In this document: positions 4,497-7,135 of the stretch, one piece after another
Layout: each line of letters begins with the position of its first letter
Numbering within the stretch: position 1 is the stretch's first letter
From: Candidatus Poribacteria bacterium
GTDB taxonomy: Bacteria; Poribacteria; WGA-4E; WGA-3G
Assembly: GCA_009845505.1 (NCBI GenBank)
Contig: VXZL01000141.1
Location: forward strand, 2,555 to 9,689
DNA length: 7,135 nt
Reading direction: 5' to 3'
The notes under the pieces: model-generated
What the model was told of the DNA's origin: nothing
Seen by the model: only the letters and a program-made list of their open reading frames with translations
Databases searched by the model: none
Translations under genes and position numbers: made by a program

Positions 4497-5645
4497 ATGT
4501 TGAAAATTATTTTTATCATATATCTTCTCTTCACCACTTTTGAAATCTCTGCCTTATCTAATCCCTCACCCGCTGAAAAGCATTATCAGAACGCCTCCGC
4601 TTATCACGCTATTGGCGAGTTTGAGCAAGCCGTCGCCGAGTACAAGAAAGCCATCGCTCTTGCACCAAAATCTCCTGTCTTTTATAACAGGCTTGGTATT
4701 GCGTATTCTGAACTGAAGCAGTATGAGGCCGCGCTTGATGCCTATCAGACGGCGTTGGCATTATCTCCTATGACGGCTGAGCCACACTATAATGTTGGAC
4801 TCGTTTACCTCAAGAAGGGGAGCCTACCTGACGCTACTGAGGCGTTTAAGCGAGCGATTGTCGTCGATTCAGAATGGGAGGATGCTTATGTCGGACTCGG
4901 TGAAGTCCACTTGAAACAAGGGGATTTTGAACAGGCCACCCTTGCCTATAACAAAGCCATCCGTCTTAACCCGAACGATGCTGGCGCAATTTTAGGATTG
5001 GGTAAGGTTTATCTTAAACAGGATCACTTAGATGAGGCAATTACTGCCATTGAGAAGGTGATCGAAATTCAGGTTGATAATACAGAAGCACACTACCAAC
5101 TTGCACAGGCATATATCAAGCAAGGCAAAAAAGAGAAAGCCGCCTCAGCGATGGGGTTTTTCAAAGTCCTCCGGCAGACAGATCCGCTTCTACAGGAAGC
5201 CGAGATGTGGGTAAAACGACATCCTAATGACGCAAGAGGCTATAACAATCTCGGTATCGTTTACCTTGCCCGCCATCGCTTTTCGGACGCAATTGCGAAC
5301 TATAAGCGTGCGATCTCTCTTGATCCAGCCTTAGCCACTGCGCATTACAACTTGGGGCATGCTTACCATAAACAGGAAAAAATTAAGCTCGCTATCGCAG
5401 CGTATCGAGCCGCACTCGCTATTGATACCACACTCGCCATTGCGCATAATAATATTGCTGTCTGCTATATCGAATCAGAATCTGACCTTGATAAAGCCCT
5501 GCTTCATGCTCGAACAGCTATCCAACTTGCCCCTACTGAGGCTAACTATTGGGATACACTCTCCCAGATTTGCCACCTCCTTGGATTGGAAGATGAAGCG
5601 CGCCATGCCCGTGAGAAGCAGAAGGAACTTTCTCAAGAAGAATGA
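4497..5645 (+). CDS. Exported tetratricopeptide repeat protein
   Basis: 382 aa from ATG 4497. Residues 1-21 form a signal peptide (MLKIIFIIYLLFTTF…ALS/N), so the protein should act in the periplasm or at the surface. The mature part is nearly all TPR: about ten 34-residue units from residue 26, each with the usual W/L-G-Y-A-F-A-P spacing. Examples are YNRLGIAYSELKQYEAALDA (63-82), AHYNLGHAYHKQEKIKLAIA (282-301) and YNNLGIVYLARHRFSDAIAN (249-268). The unit near 198-244 is degenerate and may be a hinge. TPR superhelices are protein-binding scaffolds; no enzymatic domain is present. The start is chosen at 4497 because the signal peptide begins there and GGAAG precedes it at 4489-4493 (close spacing, a modest SD). 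The frame upstream to GTG 4410 is repeat DNA. The stop overlaps the next gene's start by ATGA, pointing to joint synthesis with the propeller protein, a likely partner. Confidence 0.9.
   Translation: MLKIIFIIYLLFTTFEISALSNPSPAEKHYQNASAYHAIGEFEQAVAEYKKAIALAPKSPVFYNRLGIAYSELKQYEAALDAYQTALALSPMTAEPHYNVGLVYLKKGSLPDATEAFKRAIVVDSEWEDAYVGLGEVHLKQGDFEQATLAYNKAIRLNPNDAGAILGLGKVYLKQDHLDEAITAIEKVIEIQVDNTEAHYQLAQAYIKQGKKEKAASAMGFFKVLRQTDPLLQEAEMWVKRHPNDARGYNNLGIVYLARHRFSDAIANYKRAISLDPALATAHYNLGHAYHKQEKIKLAIAAYRAALAIDTTLAIAHNNIAVCYIESESDLDKALLHARTAIQLAPTEANYWDTLSQICHLLGLEDEARHAREKQKELSQEE
5642..5645 (+). promoter_or_regulatory. ATGA stop-start overlap (translational coupling)
   Basis: ATG of the propeller gene (5642-5644) overlaps TGA of the TPR gene (5643-5645). 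AAGAAG just upstream could serve as a weak SD. This arrangement usually gives coupled, stoichiometric translation of two partner proteins. Confidence 0.85.
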
Positions 5646-7135
5646 GATACCTCTGTTACATTCTCTTTTCTTTTAACTTTATCCCTTACATCTCTGCCGA
5701 AGTCCAATTCCTTGACGTAACGACCGCTGCAGGAATCAACTTTCAGCATGTTGATGGCAGAACCGGTGAGAAGTATCTCATTGAGACCCTTGGCTCCGGC
5801 GCACTCTTTTTTGATTTTGATACTGATGGGCACCTCGACCTTTATATAGTCAATGCTACGCATATCCCGCCGCCGCTCGACGGAAAAGCCAGTCAAATAG
5901 AAGAACTTCCCGAAAACAAACTCTACCGGAACAACGGCGACGCCACCTTTACTGACGTTACCCACAAAGCAGGGGTTGCGGATACCGGTTACGGTGTCGG
6001 ATGCGCTGCTGCCGATGTCAACAACGATGGCTATCCCGACATCTACATAACGAACTTCGGACCTAACCGACTCTATTACAACAACGGCGATGGCACTTTT
6101 ACAGATGTGACACAGAAGGCAGGCGTTGGCGATGAGCGTTGGGGAACAAGCTGCGCCTTTCTTGATTACGATTTAGACGGAGACCTTGATTTGTACGTCG
6201 TCAACTATATGAAGTTTTCTATTGCTGAAAACCGATGGTGGGAGACCCGCGGAATCAGAACCTATTGTAGCCCAACAGATCAGATTGCGGGGAGCCATTT
6301 TGTCAGTGAACCTGATATTCTCTATCGTAATAACGGAGACAGTACCTTCACCGATGTCACCGAAAACGCAGGTATTTCGCATCGTGCCCTCGGTCTCGCA
6401 GTCGCAGTCGGAGATTATGACAATGACAGTTACCCCGACATTCACATCGCTAACGATATGGAAGCCGATCTGCTTTACCACAACAACGGTGATGGCACTT
6501 TCACCGAAACCGCTGACCTGACGGGGACAGGTTACGATGGAAACGGTTTCCCGGGAAGCGGGATGGGAAGTGCCTTCGGTGATTACAATAACGACGGCTA
6601 TCTCGATCTTGTCGTCAGTAACGCCTCTGATTTACCAGTTGTCCTCTATCGAAATGAGGGTGCTGCCTTTTTTTCGGATGTCTCTTTTATCTCAGGAATT
6701 GGCGCAGCCACGCTTCCCTATTTTAAATGGGCAGCCGAATTCTTCGATTACAACAACGACGGTCTTCTTGACCTCTTTGTTGCGAATGGACATCTTCAGG
6801 AGAACATCTCGCTTTTCTCGGACAGCACGTATCCGCAGTCAGACCTACTTTTCCGCAATACGAGCCAGCAGGACGGCACATATCACTTTACCGATGCTTC
6901 TGCCGAAGTTGGTCTCACGCAACTTCCCAGGAAGGTTAGTCGTGGTGCGGCGTTCGGGGACTATGACAATGACGGTGATATTGATGTGTTCCTTAACAAC
7001 TCCAATCAACCGGCGACTCTTCTCCAAAATGACGGAGGGAACAGCAATCACTGGCTCACGGTCCAACTTATCGGGACACAGAGTAATGTATCAGGTATCG
7101 GTACAAAGGTGTTTGTAAAGGCAGGGGATCTATCT
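5642..7135 (+). CDS. Exported FG-GAP/VCBS propeller with ASPIC/UnbV domain (partial, 3' end missing)
   Basis: 498 codons are open from ATG 5642 to the window edge with no stop, so the C-terminus is missing. Residues 1-19 are a signal peptide (MRYLCYILFSFNFIPYISA/E). Seven calcium-type loops DxDxDGxxD follow at 58-66, 125-133, 175-183, 258-266, 314-322, 369-377 and 440-448, matching a seven-bladed beta-propeller of the FG-GAP/VCBS kind. The fourth has Ser263 in place of Gly. Blades carry the recurring LY-x-NNGDGTFTDVT string (for example 144-157). From 469 the sequence NHWLTVQLIGTQSNVSGIGTKV is the opening of an ASPIC/UnbV domain, as in the CRTAC1/UnbV family, which normally closes such proteins; about 40-60 more residues would be expected. 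It probably binds calcium and ligands outside the cytoplasm. Its start overlaps the TPR stop (ATGA), so translation is likely coupled. Exact role unknown. Confidence 0.92.
   Translation, partial: MRYLCYILFSFNFIPYISAEVQFLDVTTAAGINFQHVDGRTGEKYLIETLGSGALFFDFDTDGHLDLYIVNATHIPPPLDGKASQIEELPENKLYRNNGDATFTDVTHKAGVADTGYGVGCAAADVNNDGYPDIYITNFGPNRLYYNNGDGTFTDVTQKAGVGDERWGTSCAFLDYDLDGDLDLYVVNYMKFSIAENRWWETRGIRTYCSPTDQIAGSHFVSEPDILYRNNGDSTFTDVTENAGISHRALGLAVAVGDYDNDSYPDIHIANDMEADLLYHNNGDGTFTETADLTGTGYDGNGFPGSGMGSAFGDYNNDGYLDLVVSNASDLPVVLYRNEGAAFFSDVSFISGIGAATLPYFKWAAEFFDYNNDGLLDLFVANGHLQENISLFSDSTYPQSDLLFRNTSQQDGTYHFTDASAEVGLTQLPRKVSRGAAFGDYDNDGDIDVFLNNSNQPATLLQNDGGNSNHWLTVQLIGTQSNVSGIGTKVFVKAGDLS

Noticed and set aside
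6537..7118. 193-aa plus-strand frame near the right end
   Set aside because: It is an out-of-phase shadow of the propeller gene; the translation is Ser/Arg/Thr-rich low-complexity, while the 5642 frame shows seven clean Ca loops and an ASPIC motif.

Overview
The window reads as a chromosomal stretch from an uncultured Gram-negative-type bacterium of roughly even base composition (judged by eye). The gene mix is an orthodox ftsZ, a B12-domain-type radical SAM protein, a secreted LamG-fold protein, and a secreted TPR protein coupled to a seven-bladed FG-GAP/ASPIC-UnbV propeller, separated by palindrome-rich intergenic DNA. This combination is what I associate with Candidatus Poribacteria or a similar PVC/FCB-fringe lineage. 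That placement is an inference from gene content and style, not a sequence match, and I hold it at about 0.55-0.6.

Layout, all on the + strand. 1-135: leader of ftsZ with a strong Shine-Dalgarno sequence that fits an 8-codon micro-ORF better than ftsZ itself. 136-1440: complete ftsZ. 1441-1626: intergenic, with a perfect 13-bp inverted repeat. 1627-3351: radical SAM protein of the uncharacterised B12-binding-domain type. Its open frame extends upstream to 1489, but the real start is most likely GTG 1627. 3434-4210: secreted LamG/concanavalin-like protein with a strong SD. 4211-4496: non-coding block made almost wholly of short repeats and nested palindromes. 4497-5645: exported TPR protein, again starting later than the longest open frame. 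5642-7135: exported Ca-loop propeller with the start of an ASPIC/UnbV domain. It overlaps the TPR gene by ATGA and runs off the right edge without a stop.

Functionally there are two blocks. The left block holds housekeeping or metabolic genes (cell division GTPase; radical SAM enzyme of unknown substrate). The right block codes for exported, surface-type proteins: LamG lectin-like fold, TPR scaffold and Ca-binding propeller. The TPR and propeller genes are almost certainly translated as a coupled pair. The most unusual part is 4211-4496. There, at least four stem-loops with different arm sequences share ACAC-type loops and a TACC(GTTGATT) tail, and some are nested inside others. On the minus strand each stem is preceded by GGTA, which invites comparison with REP/RAYT-type elements. 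No tRNA, rRNA, CRISPR array or recognisable transposase gene is visible.
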